Assembly (NCBI RefSeq): GCF_001645125.1
Contig: NZ_LXKA01000022.1
Coordinates: forward strand, 144,249-208,248
DNA from: Paraburkholderia ginsengiterrae
GTDB taxonomy: Bacteria > Pseudomonadota > Gammaproteobacteria > Burkholderiales > Burkholderiaceae
Direction of reading: 5' to 3'
Length of the DNA stretch: 64,000 bases
Shown piece by piece: positions 23,382 to 36,826 of this stretch; the stretch's first letter is position 1, and each line of letters begins with the position of its first letter. The position numbers and the translations under genes were made by a program. The notes under the pieces were generated by a model. It made no database searches and was not told the origin of the DNA. It worked only from the letters and a program-made list of their open reading frames with translations.

Positions 23382-23798
23382 CTAAAACGGCTTGATCACC
23401 ACCAACGCCACCGCCGCCAGCATCCCCAGCACCGGCAGCTCGTTGAACATCCGATACCACTTATCCGAGCGACGATTCTCGCCGCGCTCGAAGGTCCGCA
23501 GCAGCACGCCGCAATACGCGTGATAGATGATCAGCAGCACCACCACGCCCACCTTCGCGTGAATCCAGCCCTGCCCGCTGCCAATTCCCACCGCGAGCCA
23601 CAGCCACAATCCGCACGCCAGCGCCGGCACCGCGATAAACGTCATGAAGCGGAACAGCTTGCGCGCCATGATCAACAGTCGCGCCACCGCGGCGGGTTCC
23701 GTCTCCATCGCCAGATTGACGAAGATGCGCGGCAGATAGAAGAGGCCCGCGAACCAGGAAGCAATCAGGACGATGTGAAACGTTTTTACCCAAAGCAT
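23382..23798 (-). CDS. hemJ: Protoporphyrinogen oxidase HemJ
   Basis: Inner-membrane protein of 138 aa in the HemJ/UPF0093 family, which oxidises protoporphyrinogen IX in haem synthesis. Four hydrophobic segments are evident. His8 (KTFHIVLIASWF) and Lys82 (WIHAKVGVV) correspond to the conserved residues regarded as essential in the family. It lies 89 bp downstream of proA on the same strand. Confidence 0.85.
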   Translation of the reverse strand: MLWVKTFHIVLIASWFAGLFYLPRIFVNLAMETEPAAVARLLIMARKLFRFMTFIAVPALACGLWLWLAVGIGSGQGWIHAKVGVVVLLIIYHAYCGVLLRTFERGENRRSDKWYRMFNELPVLGMLAAVALVVIKPF

Positions 23799-23887
23799 CA
23801 GCGATCCTTGTGCATGTAGTGGCGCAAAGCGGCGCGCGCGGGCCGGCGCGCCTTTGCGAAAACGAGGTGGCGAGAGGCCCTGATGGC

Positions 23888-25159
23888 TTATTGCCGCCCT
23901 TCGCCGTGCCCCAGCACGATGTATTTGAGCGACGTCAGCCCGTCCAGCCCCACCGGGCCGCGCGCGTGCAGCTTGTCGTTCGAAATGCCGATTTCCGCGC
24001 CGAGGCCAAATTCAAAGCCGTCGGCAAATCGCGTCGACGCGTTGACCATCACGCTCGCGGAATCCACTTCCCGCAGGAAACGCATCGCACGGTCGTGGTC
24101 TTCGGTGACGATCGCGTCGGTGTGCTGCGAGCTGTACTCGTTGATGTGTTCGATCGCCGCATCAAGGCCGTCGACCACCTTGATCGCCAGCACCGGCGCC
24201 AGATACTCGGTGCGCCAGTCTTCCTCGGTGACATCGACGAGCGGGCCAACGCCGGCTGCCGACAACACCGCGCGCGCCGCGGGGTCCACGCGCAATTCGA
24301 CTTCCTTCTCGCAATACAGCTTGCCCAACGGCGGGAGCACCTCTGCCGCGATACCACGCGCGACCAGCAGCGTTTCCATCGTGTTGCACGTGCCGTAGCG
24401 GTGCGTCTTCGCGTTATCGCAAACGGTCAGCGCCTTGGCCAGATCCGCGCGATCGTCCACGTACACGTGGCAGATGCCGTCCAGGTGCTTGATCATCGGC
24501 ACGCGCGCTTCGTTCATCAGGCGTTCGATCAGGCTCTTGCCGCCGCGCGGCACGATCACGTCGACGTATTCGGTCATCGTAATCAGCTTGCCGACTGCGG
24601 CACGGTCGGACGTAGCCACCACTTGCACGGCGTCCTGCGGCAAACCCGCTGCTTCCAACCCTTCGCCGATCAACTTTGCCAGCGCCGTATTGCATTCGAG
24701 CGCTTCAGAACCGCCGCGCAGAATCGTCGCGTTGCCCGACTTCAGGCACAGCGCGGCGGCGTCGATCGTCACGTTCGGACGCGATTCGTAGATGATGCCG
24801 ATCACACCCAGCGGCACACGCATCTGGCCCACCTGGATGCCGCTCGGGCGATATTTAAGATTGCTGATCTCGCCGATCGGATCGGCCAGCGCAGCAACTT
24901 GCCTCAGCCCTTCCACCATCGTCTTCAGCGCTTTATCCGACAGCGTCAGACGGTCGATGAAAGCCGCGTCGAGGCCTTTTTCACGGGCCCGCGCGACGTC
25001 ACGCGCGTTGGCGTCCTTCAGTAACGCGGCATCGCGTTCGATGGCTTGCGCAACAGCCGCAAGCGCGGCGTTCTTGTCAGCAGTCGACGCCCGTGCCATC
25101 GCCCGCGAAGCTTGGCGGGCGCGGCGGCCGAGGTCGGTCATGTACTGGTCGATATCCAT
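23888..25159 (-). CDS. proA: Gamma-glutamyl phosphate reductase ProA
   Basis: Reduces gamma-glutamyl phosphate to the semialdehyde in proline synthesis. From the ATG at 25159 ([15 protein letters not shown]) it is 423 aa. The catalytic Cys is near residue 257 in [12 protein letters not shown]. The open frame extends to 25312, but only the shorter start fits the family. It lies downstream of holA, 230 bp away, on the same strand. proB is not in this window. Confidence 0.95.
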   Translation of the reverse strand: MDIDQYMTDLGRRARQASRAMARASTADKNAALAAVAQAIERDAALLKDANARDVARAREKGLDAAFIDRLTLSDKALKTMVEGLRQVAALADPIGEISNLKYRPSGIQVGQMRVPLGVIGIIYESRPNVTIDAAALCLKSGNATILRGGSEALECNTALAKLIGEGLEAAGLPQDAVQVVATSDRAAVGKLITMTEYVDVIVPRGGKSLIERLMNEARVPMIKHLDGICHVYVDDRADLAKALTVCDNAKTHRYGTCNTMETLLVARGIAAEVLPPLGKLYCEKEVELRVDPAARAVLSAAGVGPLVDVTEEDWRTEYLAPVLAIKVVDGLDAAIEHINEYSSQHTDAIVTEDHDRAMRFLREVDSASVMVNASTRFADGFEFGLGAEIGISNDKLHARGPVGLDGLTSLKYIVLGHGEGRQ

Positions 25160-25389
25160 GGTGATTCTCGTGTTGCCGCGCACGTCGACGTGCGGCGGAC
25201 AGGCAGAATTAGCGAAAGATGAAGCGATTGTAAGTCGGGTGAAGGCGCTTTGCTCGCGGCTGCGGCCGGTGCTGTCCAGGCAGCCTGAGCCGTCACAAGG
25301 CAAACGATGCACGCTTGAGCGGCACTGGAGACACTAGCGTCAGCGCTTCAGCGCTCGCCTGGCGGACACATCAGGCCTGCCGTTGCGTT

Positions 25390-26508
25390 TCAGGCTGGCC
25401 TTCGAGCCGGCGCCGGTGCCGCGCTTCGAGGTCGTGGCGGCGGCACTGGCGCCGTTTTCGGCGCGGCCACCGTCATGGCGAGTTCGAACAAGCCATCCCA
25501 CGGATCCGGCGGCGGGTCGTTGCGATGATTCCCCGGCGTGCCGCCGGACAGACCTTTAACCTGCCGGTCCAACCGCGCCGCCAAAGCGAGCGCCTTTTCC
25601 AGCGCGCCTTCGCTCACGCGTGACAACGCCGGTCCGATCAGCCGTTCGCGCGGACCCCACACGCGGTTTTCGCGCACCAGCATCGCAAGCGGCTTGCCGG
25701 CCGCGACGCCGCGCTTGATCCGCAGCAGCGTGCGCACTTCTTCGACCACTGCCCACAGCACCAGCACAGCGGCCTCGCCTTCGCCGCGCAGTCCGTCGAG
25801 CATGCGCGACAAACGGCCAACGTCGCCGGCCAGCATCGCTTCGTTCAACTTGAAAACGTCATAACGGGCGACATTCAGCACGGCATCCTGAACCTGTTCG
25901 AAGCTCAGCGAGCCAGCCGGATACAGCAGCCCGAGCTTCTGAATTTCCTGATGCGCCGCGAGCAGATTGCCTTCCACCCGCTCGGCGATGAAGGCCAGCG
26001 CGCGCCGCCCCTCTTCACCTGCGGCCACCCGCTGGCCCTGCGCCGCGAGCCGCTGGCCGACCCAATTCGGCAACTGCGCGCGCTCGACCGGATCGATCTT
26101 CAACGCCACGCCCGCATCGGACAACGCCGTAAACCACGCCGACTTCTGCGTGGCCGCATCGAGCCGCGGCAGCGTGATCATGGTCAGCACGTCGTCATTG
26201 ACGGCCGCAGCAAGCGCTTTCAGCGCGTCGGCGCCTTCCTTGCCGGGCTTGCCCGACGGAATGCGCAATTCGACCAGTTGACGGTCGCCGAACAGCGACA
26301 TCGACTGGCTCGCGCCCAGCAGCGAACTCCAGTCGAAGCCACGCTCGACCGTAAACACCGAGCGATCGGTGAAGCCGGCCGCGCGCGCGGTGCCGCGAAT
26401 GCGGTCGCACGCTTCCTGCGCGAGCAGGTGCTCGTCGCCGTACACGACGTACAGTCCGGCGAGACCCTTGGCGAGATGCGCTTCGAGCGCGTCAAGTCGC
26501 AGTTGCAT
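25390..26508 (-). CDS. holA: DNA polymerase III delta subunit HolA
   Basis: Clamp-loader subunit that opens the beta sliding clamp. It is 372 aa. Typical features are LYVVYGDEHLLAQEA near residue 18, SMSLFGDRQLVELR near 70 and the domain II/III helices. The last 30 residues are Pro/Ala/Arg-rich and probably disordered. It follows lptE by 36 bp; leuS-lptE-holA is a common proteobacterial order and likely one transcript. Confidence 0.93.
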   Translation of the reverse strand: MQLRLDALEAHLAKGLAGLYVVYGDEHLLAQEACDRIRGTARAAGFTDRSVFTVERGFDWSSLLGASQSMSLFGDRQLVELRIPSGKPGKEGADALKALAAAVNDDVLTMITLPRLDAATQKSAWFTALSDAGVALKIDPVERAQLPNWVGQRLAAQGQRVAAGEEGRRALAFIAERVEGNLLAAHQEIQKLGLLYPAGSLSFEQVQDAVLNVARYDVFKLNEAMLAGDVGRLSRMLDGLRGEGEAAVLVLWAVVEEVRTLLRIKRGVAAGKPLAMLVRENRVWGPRERLIGPALSRVSEGALEKALALAARLDRQVKGLSGGTPGNHRNDPPPDPWDGLFELAMTVAAPKTAPVPPPRPRSAAPAPARRPA

Positions 26509-26544
26509 GGCTACCGATCGGCGAAGTTGAACAAAGACAGCAAA

Positions 26545-27096
26545 TCAAAGCGGCGGCGGCGGCAACGGCGCACGCGGCGCGACGGCCGGCACCGCTTCAG
26601 CCGGCGTCGGATGGAGCGACTTCACAATCGCGAGACGCCGCGTCAGCTGGTCGATCGCATCGTTTTCCATGTCGGCATAAAGAATGTCGCTTTCGGCGAC
26701 CTTCGCTTGCGAATACTGGTCGCTATAGGTCATCGCGCGGTTCAGCGCGATGATGCTCGGCGGAATCAGGATGGTGCCGTCCTTGCCGGTCAGCGAGTAC
26801 GTCATCGAGAAATTCAATTGATACTCTTCGACCACGCCCAGCGTGTTCAGCGTCAGCGTGCTGATGTCGCGGCCTTCGGCGATGTGCAGCGTCGCGTCGG
26901 CGTTGGCGGGCGAGCTGACCACCACCGTGTCGCTGCCGCCTTGCACCATGCGCGCGAGGCGCGCACCGGCCGACGGGGATCCGCCCGCAACAAAGAGGCG
27001 TTTGAACGCGTAGTCCTGCTGACCGCGCAGCTGGAAGCCGCAGGCGGACAACATCAACACGCTGCAAGCCAGCGTCAATAACGATCTGCGAGTCAC
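26545..27096 (-). CDS. lptE: LPS-assembly lipoprotein LptE
   Basis: Outer-membrane lipoprotein that plugs the LptD barrel for LPS export. From the GTG at 27096 (GGAGCC upstream) it is 183 aa, with a signal peptide and the lipobox LSAC followed by GFQLRGQ, the conserved start of the mature LptE. The overlapping ATG is followed at once by a stop, so GTG is the sensible start. The C-terminus is Pro-rich. It lies between leuS and holA as in most beta- and gammaproteobacteria. Confidence 0.92.
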   Translation of the reverse strand: MTRRSLLTLACSVLMLSACGFQLRGQQDYAFKRLFVAGGSPSAGARLARMVQGGSDTVVVSSPANADATLHIAEGRDISTLTLNTLGVVEEYQLNFSMTYSLTGKDGTILIPPSIIALNRAMTYSDQYSQAKVAESDILYADMENDAIDQLTRRLAIVKSLHPTPAEAVPAVAPRAPLPPPPL

Positions 27097-27207
27097 ATTG
27101 GCTCCTGGGTTCGCAGTAGATTCCTCAGCGGGAGACAGGCGCCGCACGCGGCGGCGTCCTGGCTGCTGTCATGTTTTCGTGGACCGTCCAGCAAACGCCG
27201 CGGGCGC

Positions 27208-29901
<2,694 letters not shown>

Positions 29902-29987
29902 TTATACCGTCCGCGGACGGGTACGCCGCGCGGCGGGATGTTCGGACCCGATACGGGCGGTGTGACGATGAGTTCGCGGCAGGTTCG

Positions 29988-30419
29988 CTACGGGGTCGCT
30001 TTCGGTGGCGGCGGGTCCGTCACGAAACCAAGCCGTTCGAGCCCGGCCTGCTGCGCCGCGCCCATGACCTGCGCGATCACCTCATAGCGCGTGGAGCGTT
30101 CAGCGCGCAGCTGGATCTCCGGCTGGTCGGCCTGCTTGCCCGCCTGCGCGAAGCGCGCGCGCATCTGCTCGAGCGTGATGACGCTGCCGTCCCAGTAAAG
30201 TTTGCCGGCGGCGTCGATGGAAAGGGAAATGGTTTGCGGCGTCTGGCGCGCGGGCGCGGACGCGACTTTCGGCAAATCGAGCCGGATCGCGTGCGTGAAT
30301 AAAGGCGCGGTAATAATAAAAATCACCAGCAGCACCAGCATCACGTCGATCAACGGCGTCATGTTGATCTCGGCCATGGGCGCAGACGTCTGCTTCTTTT
30401 CGAGTCCGCCGAATGCCAT
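29988..30419 (-). CDS. exbD: ExbD/TolR-family biopolymer transport protein
   Basis: Inner-membrane protein of 143 aa with one transmembrane segment. It carries the conserved proton-pathway aspartate in NMTPLIDVMLVLL near residue 25. It pairs with the ExbB-like protein encoded 26 bp upstream to energise outer-membrane transport through the proton motive force. AGGGAGGC precedes the ATG at 30419. It could serve TonB or a Tol-like system; no tonB or tolA lies here, so the partner is open. It is close to fur, which would fit iron uptake, but that link is inference. Confidence 0.85.
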   Translation of the reverse strand: MAFGGLEKKQTSAPMAEINMTPLIDVMLVLLVIFIITAPLFTHAIRLDLPKVASAPARQTPQTISLSIDAAGKLYWDGSVITLEQMRARFAQAGKQADQPEIQLRAERSTRYEVIAQVMGAAQQAGLERLGFVTDPPPPKATP

Positions 30420-30445
30420 GCTGCCTCCCTCTGCCCGAGCCGCGC

Positions 30446-31156
30446 TTAATGAGTCGAGGCCGGCCGTGGGCGCGCCGCGACAGGAGCCGGCTCCACCGGC
30501 GCACACACGTAGGCGTGCAGGTCATGCGCGAAGCCGTCGAGATCGTCCGACAATTGCCGCGCCAGACGGCCGAGCACGTTGTACGCCAACACCGCCGGAA
30601 TCGCGACCACAAGGCCGAAGGCGGTCATGATGAGCGCTTCGCCGACCGGTCCGGCGACATTTTCGATCTGCGCCTGACCGCTCGCGGCAATGCTGCCGAG
30701 CGCGTGATAGATGCCCCACACGGTGCCGAGCAAGCCGACGAACGGCGCCGTGCTGCCTACCGAGGCCAGCAGCACCTGGCCAAATTCGAGCCGCCGCTGC
30801 GACGCATTGAGCGCCTGCCGCAGCGCGCGCAGAACCCGCTCGCCGCGCTCGACGCGGGCGAGCAGCGCGCCGGGAATGTCCACTTCCGAGGCATGGAGCG
30901 CCGCTTCCGCGAGCGGCGTGAAGACACGCTCGCGGTCCACCCGTTTCAGCACCGCGACGCCTTCGGACAGCGTGGGCGCCTGCCAGAACTGAGCGATCGC
31001 ACGGGTAGCCTGACGTTTGGCGCGCGCGAGGATCCAGCTCTTGACGACCAGAAAGCACCAGCTCGCGATCGACATGGCCAGCAGTACGTACGCGACGCCG
31101 TGCGTGACCGCGTCGCTGGTTTGCAGGTAATGGATGATGCCGCTGCTGCCTGCCAT
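30446..31156 (-). CDS. exbB: MotA/TolQ/ExbB-family proton channel
   Basis: Inner-membrane channel protein of 236 aa with three hydrophobic segments. The third segment contains the conserved FGLVVAIPAVLAYN near residue 185, and LGTVWGIYHAL is near 148. The ATG at 31156 begins MAGSSGIIHYLQ; the frame is open much further upstream into the gap before dapB. It forms a unit with exbD just downstream. The Pro/Ala-rich last 20 residues look disordered. Confidence 0.87.
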   Translation of the reverse strand: MAGSSGIIHYLQTSDAVTHGVAYVLLAMSIASWCFLVVKSWILARAKRQATRAIAQFWQAPTLSEGVAVLKRVDRERVFTPLAEAALHASEVDIPGALLARVERGERVLRALRQALNASQRRLEFGQVLLASVGSTAPFVGLLGTVWGIYHALGSIAASGQAQIENVAGPVGEALIMTAFGLVVAIPAVLAYNVLGRLARQLSDDLDGFAHDLHAYVCAPVEPAPVAARPRPASTH

Positions 31157-31232
31157 CTGACCTCGCCTTGGAAAAGTGATTTCAGGGCGCAAACAGGGGA
31201 TACGAGGCCCCTGCGATTCGCTCGAGCCGGCT

Positions 31233-32030
31233 TCAACGCAGGCCGAGCACGTCCTGCATGTCGAAGAAGCCGGTTTGGCGGTCTTCGAGGAAACGCACGG
31301 CACGCAGCGCGCCTTGCGCATAAGACAAACGGCTTGCCGATTTGTGCGTGATCTCGATGCGCTCGCCGATACCCGCAAACAGCACCGTATGGTCGCCGAC
31401 AATGTCGCCGCCGCGAATCGCCGAGAAGCCGATCGTGGACGGGTCGCGCTCGCCGGTCACGCCTTCGCGGCTGTAGACCGCGCAGTCGTCGAGATTGCGG
31501 CCGAGCGCGTTGGCGATCACTTCGCCCATGGTCAACGCCGTGCCGGACGGCGCGTCGACCTTGTGGCGGTGATGCGCCTCGATGATCTCGATGTCGTAGC
31601 CCGTGGCGAAATGTTTCGCCGCGTACTCGAGCAGCTTGAGCGTCACGTTCACGCCGACGCTCATGTTCGACGCGAACATGATGGCGACTTTCTCCGCCGC
31701 GGCGCGCAGCTGCGCCTTCTGCGCGTTGTCGAAGCCGGTCGTGCCGATCACCATTTTCACGTTGTGGCGCTGTGCGGCTTCGAGATGCATCAGCGTGCCT
31801 TCAGGGCGCGTGAAGTCGATCAGGTAGTCGGATTCGGCGAATACGCGCTCGATGTCGTCGGTGAGCGTCACGCCCGTCTGTTTGCCGAGAAACGCGCCAG
31901 CATCCTGACCGAGCTGCGGGGCGCCCGCGCGGTCGAGCGCACCGGACAGCGTGGCGTCGGGATCGTTGAGGACGGTTTCGATGAGCATGCGGCCCATACG
32001 GCCCGATGCGCCAGCAATGGCAATTTTCAT
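31233..32030 (-). CDS. dapB: Dihydrodipicolinate reductase DapB
   Basis: Lysine/diaminopimelate pathway enzyme, 265 aa. The nucleotide-binding GASGRMGRM is at residues 7-15, and the active-site stretch [15 protein letters not shown] is near 155. The ATG at 32030 is the family start. It lies between bamE and exbB, all on the minus strand. bamE-dapB may be one transcript (179-bp gap). Confidence 0.96.
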   Translation of the reverse strand: MKIAIAGASGRMGRMLIETVLNDPDATLSGALDRAGAPQLGQDAGAFLGKQTGVTLTDDIERVFAESDYLIDFTRPEGTLMHLEAAQRHNVKMVIGTTGFDNAQKAQLRAAAEKVAIMFASNMSVGVNVTLKLLEYAAKHFATGYDIEIIEAHHRHKVDAPSGTALTMGEVIANALGRNLDDCAVYSREGVTGERDPSTIGFSAIRGGDIVGDHTVLFAGIGERIEITHKSASRLSYAQGALRAVRFLEDRQTGFFDMQDVLGLR

Positions 32031-32209
32031 GGCTACGAGGGTTCGCGAGGGTTCGAAAAATGCACACCCGGCAAGGGCGGGCAAAGGCGGCGGCGGGCAG
32101 CAAGCCCCGGCGCCGCGCATCACTGACCAGCAGTGAACCGGACGGGTGCCGCGCGCGGTGCGGTTACTCACTCGCGCGCAGCTCCCATCTTAAAACACGG
32201 ACAGCTCGA

Positions 32210-33100
32210 TCAGCCGCCCGTTCCCGAAGTCGACGGAACAGCGGTCAGCGGCGTGTTGTGCGTCGGGCCGCCATTACTGCTTTGCGGCCCCGTCGGCCCA
32301 ACCGGATTGCTGTTGTCCGTGCCCGGCACCTGCGGCGGCGGCGGACGGTGGAACTGGAACTGCGGCTGACCCGCGGCCGTGGGGCCCTGCGACGGGATGC
32401 CGCCACCGTTGGCGGTTGGTGCGGAAGGCACGGCTGCCCGCGTACTACGCGGCGCCAATTGCACCGCACCGGTCGCACGATTGGCGGCTTGCGCGGCTTC
32501 CGCGTTGGCGTCCGTGGACGGCACAGCGGCTGCCGCGGCGTCGGCGGACGGCGAACGCGCGGTATCCGGCACAGTCGGCGTGGTCGGCACGGCTGCGGCG
32601 GTGGCTGCCGGCGCGCTCGCGCCGCCCGCACCGCTCGCCACGACAGGCGCCGCGGCCCTCTTCTTGCCCGCCTTGTCGCCGTCGATTTCAGCCAGCAGCT
32701 CGAGGTTGGACGGCAGATCGTCACCACCCGACCAGCTCGCGACGCGGTCGCCCGCGAACAGAACGACGAAGTCGCGCTGCTGCACGACGGCCGTCGAGCC
32801 GCGCTTGAAGTAGAACACGTAATCCCAGCGGTCCGCGTGGAACATGTCGGTCAGGAGCGGCGTGCCAAGCAGCTGCTTCACCTGCGCCCGGGACATGCCG
32901 ACCTGCATTTGCGAGGCCGCTTCCTGCGAGACGAAATTGCCTTGCACCACCGTGATCCGGTACGGCGTGATGCTTTGGGCGATACGTTGCGTCAGGCTGT
33001 CGTAAGTGGAACATCCGGCAAGAACCGCAACCGTGGCAACTGCGATCAAGGTACCCCGCACGCGGCTCCCCCGGTAAATCAATTGAGATTTAGAAATCAT
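32210..33100 (-). CDS. bamE: BamE/SmpA-like outer-membrane lipoprotein with a long C-terminal tail
   Basis: Component of the beta-barrel assembly machine. The lipobox LAGC places the lipidated Cys at residue 30. The BamE fold covers roughly residues 45-130 (GMSRAQVKQLLGTPL near 69, DRWDYVFYFKRG near 90). The rest, about 160 residues, is a low-complexity Ala/Pro/Gly/Thr tail not found in E. coli BamE (113 aa). The gene is divergent from fur, with 119 bp between the starts. Confidence 0.9.
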   Translation of the reverse strand: MISKSQLIYRGSRVRGTLIAVATVAVLAGCSTYDSLTQRIAQSITPYRITVVQGNFVSQEAASQMQVGMSRAQVKQLLGTPLLTDMFHADRWDYVFYFKRGSTAVVQQRDFVVLFAGDRVASWSGGDDLPSNLELLAEIDGDKAGKKRAAAPVVASGAGGASAPAATAAAVPTTPTVPDTARSPSADAAAAAVPSTDANAEAAQAANRATGAVQLAPRSTRAAVPSAPTANGGGIPSQGPTAAGQPQFQFHRPPPPQVPGTDNSNPVGPTGPQSSNGGPTHNTPLTAVPSTSGTGG

Positions 33101-33219
33101 TTCACTCACCGTGCGGGCCCGCTGACGAGCCGCGCGAGTTTCATTCCATCGAAGATGACCAGAACGGCAAAAACACATTACTATGAGAGCCCAGCATTGT
33201 ACTCTAGGGATCCCTTGTC

Positions 33220-33648
33220 ATGACCAATCCAACCGATCTCAAGAATATCGGACTCAAGGCGACCCTTCCGCGCCTCAAAATCCTTGAGATTTTTCAGCAC
33301 AGCCCGGTGCGTCATCTGACCGCCGAAGATGTGTACCGCAACCTGTTGCACGAAGAACTCGATATCGGTCTTGCCACCGTTTATCGCGTGCTGACGCAAT
33401 TCGAGCAGGCCGGCCTGCTCTCGCGCAGCAACTTCGAATCGGGCAAGGCGGTGTTCGAATTGAACGAAGGGTCGCATCACGACCACCTCGTGTGTATCGA
33501 TTGCGGTCTCGTCGAAGAGTTTTTCGACTCCGAGATCGAGAGCCGTCAGCAGTCTATCGCGAAGGAACGCGGCTTCAAGCTGCAGGAACACGCGTTGGCG
33601 CTGTATGGTGCGTGCACCAAGGAGAATTGCCCGCATCGCAAGCATTGA
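33220..33648 (+). CDS. fur: Ferric uptake regulator Fur
   Basis: Iron-responsive repressor, 142 aa. A winged HTH spans residues 1-80 ([20 protein letters not shown]), and the metal-binding segments include the His cluster [12 protein letters not shown] and C-terminal Cys residues ([11 protein letters not shown]). It is divergent from bamE as in many betaproteobacteria and ends at a strong terminator. Confidence 0.97.
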   Translation: MTNPTDLKNIGLKATLPRLKILEIFQHSPVRHLTAEDVYRNLLHEELDIGLATVYRVLTQFEQAGLLSRSNFESGKAVFELNEGSHHDHLVCIDCGLVEEFFDSEIESRQQSIAKERGFKLQEHALALYGACTKENCPHRKH

Positions 33649-33698
33649 TGCGCGTATGACTGCTGCCGGGCCGCGTTGGGGTGCGCGGTCCGGCGGGA

Positions 33699-33738
33699 AA
33701 AAAAGACCCGGCCGATTCGCATCGGCCGGGTCTTTTTT
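33699..33738. terminator. Strong bidirectional terminator between fur and allA
   Basis: The 18-bp stem (AAAAAAGACCCGGCCGAT with its complement) closes a TCGC tetraloop between convergent genes. Confidence 0.95.
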
Positions 33739-33774
33739 CTTCTGCGGCGTGGCCGCCGCACGCGGCGAGACGCG

Positions 33775-34287
33775 CTATCCCACCAGCGCAGCGCTCGTTT
33801 CGAACGCGAGCCGCCACGGCTCGGCCAAGGACACCTCATCGCAATTGGGCTGCTCGCCGCCGCGGTCGACCACCACGAAATCGCTCACCCGGTCGAGCGC
33901 GAGCAACGGATGGTGCCAGACCCCTTTCGCGTAATTCACGCCCTGCCAGGCGTCGGTCCAGAAAGCGCGCATCTGCGCCGGATCTAACTCGCCGGCCGGC
34001 GCGACGACGACCAGATAGCGGCCGGCCGTCAACGGAATGAACGCCTGGCTGCCCAGCGGATGCCGCTCCATCATCGTGATCTCGACCGGCAGCGCACGAG
34101 GCTGCGCGCGAAACAGGTTGATCAGCGGCCGGCCGCCGCTCTCCGTCACGTCGACGCTGGCGAGGTCGTGATAACGCTCGGTCGTGCCGCCGTTGATGGG
34201 GAAATGGCGTGCGCCATCCAGTTCGATCACGTCGCCGAACGGCGCGAACGCCGCGCGCGTGAGCCGTTCCATCTGCAATGTTTTCAT
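33775..34287 (-). CDS. allA: Ureidoglycolate lyase AllA
   Basis: Splits ureidoglycolate into glyoxylate and urea, the last step of this branch of allantoin degradation. It is 170 aa from the ATG at 34287. Family features are PFGDVIE near residue 17, FRAQPRALP near 59 and the WHHPLLAL metal-site stretch near 123. It lies 13 bp after the allantoicase gene, so the two successive enzymes are co-transcribed. Confidence 0.93.
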   Translation of the reverse strand: MKTLQMERLTRAAFAPFGDVIELDGARHFPINGGTTERYHDLASVDVTESGGRPLINLFRAQPRALPVEITMMERHPLGSQAFIPLTAGRYLVVVAPAGELDPAQMRAFWTDAWQGVNYAKGVWHHPLLALDRVSDFVVVDRGGEQPNCDEVSLAEPWRLAFETSAALVG

Positions 34288-34300
34288 CGACGTAGCTCCG

Positions 34301-35311
34301 TCATACGATTTCTCCCCACAGGCGCAGGCGCGATACGCCGCCGTCCGGAAAGATATTGAAACGCACATGCGTGACCGGCCCCAGCGCAGCGATGCCGTCC
34401 GCGAAGGTATGCACGTGGTCCATCTGCAGTTTCTGTTCGCCGAGCAGAACGGGCCAGAACATCGCTTGCGTGACGAGGGAATCGTCGGTGCCGCCCGTCA
34501 CCGAGGCCGCCTGCAGCGAGCAGCGGTCCGGGAAGTTGCCCTTGAAGTGCGCCGTATCCACTTCGATCTTGCGAATCACGCCCGGCCGCGCCAGCGCGAC
34601 GATCGCCCAATCGTTGCCGGGCTCGCGGCGGCGCCGGGTTTCCCAGCCATCGCCCATGTTGACGCCGCGGCCAGGCATCAGCATCTGCGAGGCCGGCCCG
34701 AAATGCTGGTTGTTCGCCGCGACCAGGTACGCACCGTTCTCGACAGCGGCCAGATCCAGCAGCGTGCCGCGCTCCACCCGTTCCCAGTCGCGCTTCGGCT
34801 GGCCGTACACGCGCAGGCGCGCGAGGCCGCCGTCCGGATACAGATTCACCCGCAAATGGGTGAAGGCGCGCGCATCGTTCACCTCGACGTAGTGGTGCTG
34901 GTTGCCCTGCAGCGTGGTGGCCGGCACGAGCGTTTGCCAGTCGGCGTTATCGGGCGGCACGTCGCCGTCCACGTAGCAGGCGTCGATCGAGGCGGCCGGC
35001 GGGAAATTTCCGGTGAAGTGGCTCGTGTCCAGATCCACGCCGTACACGACGCCGGGGCGCGCGAGGCGGATCACGCAGTAGTCGTGGCCCGTGGTGCGCT
35101 TGCGGCGGGTTTCCCAGCCGTCCATCCACTTGCCGTGGTCATCGTATTTACCGGGGATGAACACCGCCGGCTGCGGTTCGAGCATGCGTTCTTTCGGCGC
35201 GAAGAATTCGTCGCTGGCGAACAGCGCCTGCGCGCCCAGACGCGGGTCGGCGAGGTTCATGTAGCGGCGGGTGAAAGCGGGAGCGTTGGGGTCGAGGATC
35301 GGATTAGCCAT
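34301..35311 (-). CDS. alc: Allantoicase
   Basis: Hydrolyses allantoate to ureidoglycolate and urea. It is 336 aa, composed of two similar halves: [10 protein letters not shown] and [24 protein letters not shown] and [14 protein letters not shown], and the double [26 protein letters not shown]. It forms an operon with allA. Upstream on the same strand, 101 bp away, is dctA. Other allantoin genes are not in the window. Confidence 0.94.
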   Translation of the reverse strand: MANPILDPNAPAFTRRYMNLADPRLGAQALFASDEFFAPKERMLEPQPAVFIPGKYDDHGKWMDGWETRRKRTTGHDYCVIRLARPGVVYGVDLDTSHFTGNFPPAASIDACYVDGDVPPDNADWQTLVPATTLQGNQHHYVEVNDARAFTHLRVNLYPDGGLARLRVYGQPKRDWERVERGTLLDLAAVENGAYLVAANNQHFGPASQMLMPGRGVNMGDGWETRRRREPGNDWAIVALARPGVIRKIEVDTAHFKGNFPDRCSLQAASVTGGTDDSLVTQAMFWPVLLGEQKLQMDHVHTFADGIAALGPVTHVRFNIFPDGGVSRLRLWGEIV

Positions 35312-35412
35312 AGTCTCGGTCAGGCAGCGAAAAGAGAAAGAGAGCCGGCATTCACAGCGTCTGCCGGCGCAGTAAGCGCGCTGCGTGGGCGCGCGGATTC
35401 GGAAGACAATCC

Positions 35413-36735
35413 TCAGACAGCCGGTGCGTGCTGGCCTTCGGCAGGCTCGGCGATGTCACCGGCCGGCACGTAGCGCAATGCCGCATCGCGGTTCAACACG
35501 CGACGCGCACGCGCCCGGTCGATATCGTTTTCCCACACGGCGACCACCACCGTCGCGACGCAGTTGCCGATCAGGTTGGTCAGGGCGCGAGCAATGCCGA
35601 CAAACCAGTCGACCGGCAGAATCAGCACGAGGCCCAGCACGGGAATCGCCGGAATCGCGGACAGCGTGGCGGCCAGAATGACGATGGCCGAGCCGGGAAT
35701 GCCGTGTGCGCCCTTCGACGTCACCAGCGAGACCAGCACTACCACGATCAGGTCATGCATGGACAGCGGCGTGTTGGTGGCCTGAGCGATGAAGATCACC
35801 GCAAGCGTGAGGTAGATGGAGAAGCCGTCGAGATTGAACGAGTAGCCGGTCGGAATAACGAGCCCGACGGTCGAATCCTTGACGCCCATCCATTCGAGCT
35901 TGCGCATGATCTGCGGCAGCACGGCGTCGGACGAAGCGGTGCCGAGCACGATCGACAGCTCTTCGCGCAGGTAGCGCATCAGCTTGAAGATGCTGAAGCC
36001 GGCGAGGCGCATGACGATGCCCAGCACCACCACCACGAACACGATGCAGCTCGCGTAGAACACGAGCACCAGCATGCCGAGTTGCTTGAGCGATTCGACG
36101 CCGTAGGTGCCGGTGGTGAAGGCAATCGCGCCAAGCACGCCGAGCGGCGCGAGCTTGATGATGAAGCTCATCACGCGGAAAAACACCTGCGAGAGCTCGT
36201 CGATCAGGCTGCTCACGCGCTGCGCCTTGTTACCGAGCAGCGACAGCGCCGAACCGAACAGCACCGAAAACACCAGAATCTGCAGGATGTCGCCCGTGGC
36301 GAACGCATTGATCGCCGTGTCGGGAATGATCTTCAGAAGAAAGCCGGCCGTGTCCTTGAGGCTTTTCGCATGCTCGGTGTAGGTCGCGAGCGAGGCGGGA
36401 TCCAGCGAGTGCAGGTCGATATTCATGCCGACGCCCGGACGCGTGGCATACGCCAGCACCGCGCCGATCACGAGCGCGATGGTCGTCATGATCTCGAAGT
36501 AGACCACCGCCTTTAGGCCGACGCGCCCCACTTTGCGCAGATCACCCGCATGCGCCATGCCGCTGACCACCACACAAAACACGATCGGGCCGATCACCAT
36601 CTTGATCAGCTTGAGAAAACCGTCGCCGAGCGGGCGTAGCGATTGGGCGAAATGCGGGAAGACGGCGCCGATCACAATACCCGCGACTAGCGCTATGACG
36701 ACCCGGCCAAACAGCGAATTGAAAAATTTCAACAC
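35413..36735 (-). CDS. dctA: C4-dicarboxylate:cation symporter DctA
   Basis: Inner-membrane symporter of the DAACS family for succinate, fumarate and malate, 440 aa. Signature stretches include [14 protein letters not shown] near residue 275, [10 protein letters not shown] near 303 and [19 protein letters not shown] near 350. The GTG at 36735 (AGGAGGA upstream) begins the usual [11 protein letters not shown] sequence. A promoter and a palindromic operator for the adjacent FadR-type regulator lie directly upstream. Confidence 0.93.
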   Translation of the reverse strand: MLKFFNSLFGRVVIALVAGIVIGAVFPHFAQSLRPLGDGFLKLIKMVIGPIVFCVVVSGMAHAGDLRKVGRVGLKAVVYFEIMTTIALVIGAVLAYATRPGVGMNIDLHSLDPASLATYTEHAKSLKDTAGFLLKIIPDTAINAFATGDILQILVFSVLFGSALSLLGNKAQRVSSLIDELSQVFFRVMSFIIKLAPLGVLGAIAFTTGTYGVESLKQLGMLVLVFYASCIVFVVVVLGIVMRLAGFSIFKLMRYLREELSIVLGTASSDAVLPQIMRKLEWMGVKDSTVGLVIPTGYSFNLDGFSIYLTLAVIFIAQATNTPLSMHDLIVVVLVSLVTSKGAHGIPGSAIVILAATLSAIPAIPVLGLVLILPVDWFVGIARALTNLIGNCVATVVVAVWENDIDRARARRVLNRDAALRYVPAGDIAEPAEGQHAPAV

Positions 36736-36769
36736 GGCTTCCTCCTGGTTACGATACACCTCTGTTCAG

Positions 36770-36826
36770 ACTGGTCCGACCAGTGCTGTTATGGTGAATA
36801 GTAGGAAGCCGATATACTGACGTCAA
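36770..36826 (-). promoter_or_regulatory. dctA promoter with palindromic GntR-type operator
   Basis: On the minus strand TTGACG (36821-36826) is spaced 17 bp from TACTAT (36798-36803). The perfect palindrome ACTGGTC-C-GACCAGT (36770-36784) follows at about +8 to +22 and contains TGGTCnGACCA, the classic FadR-family site. Bound regulator would block transcription. Confidence 0.7.
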
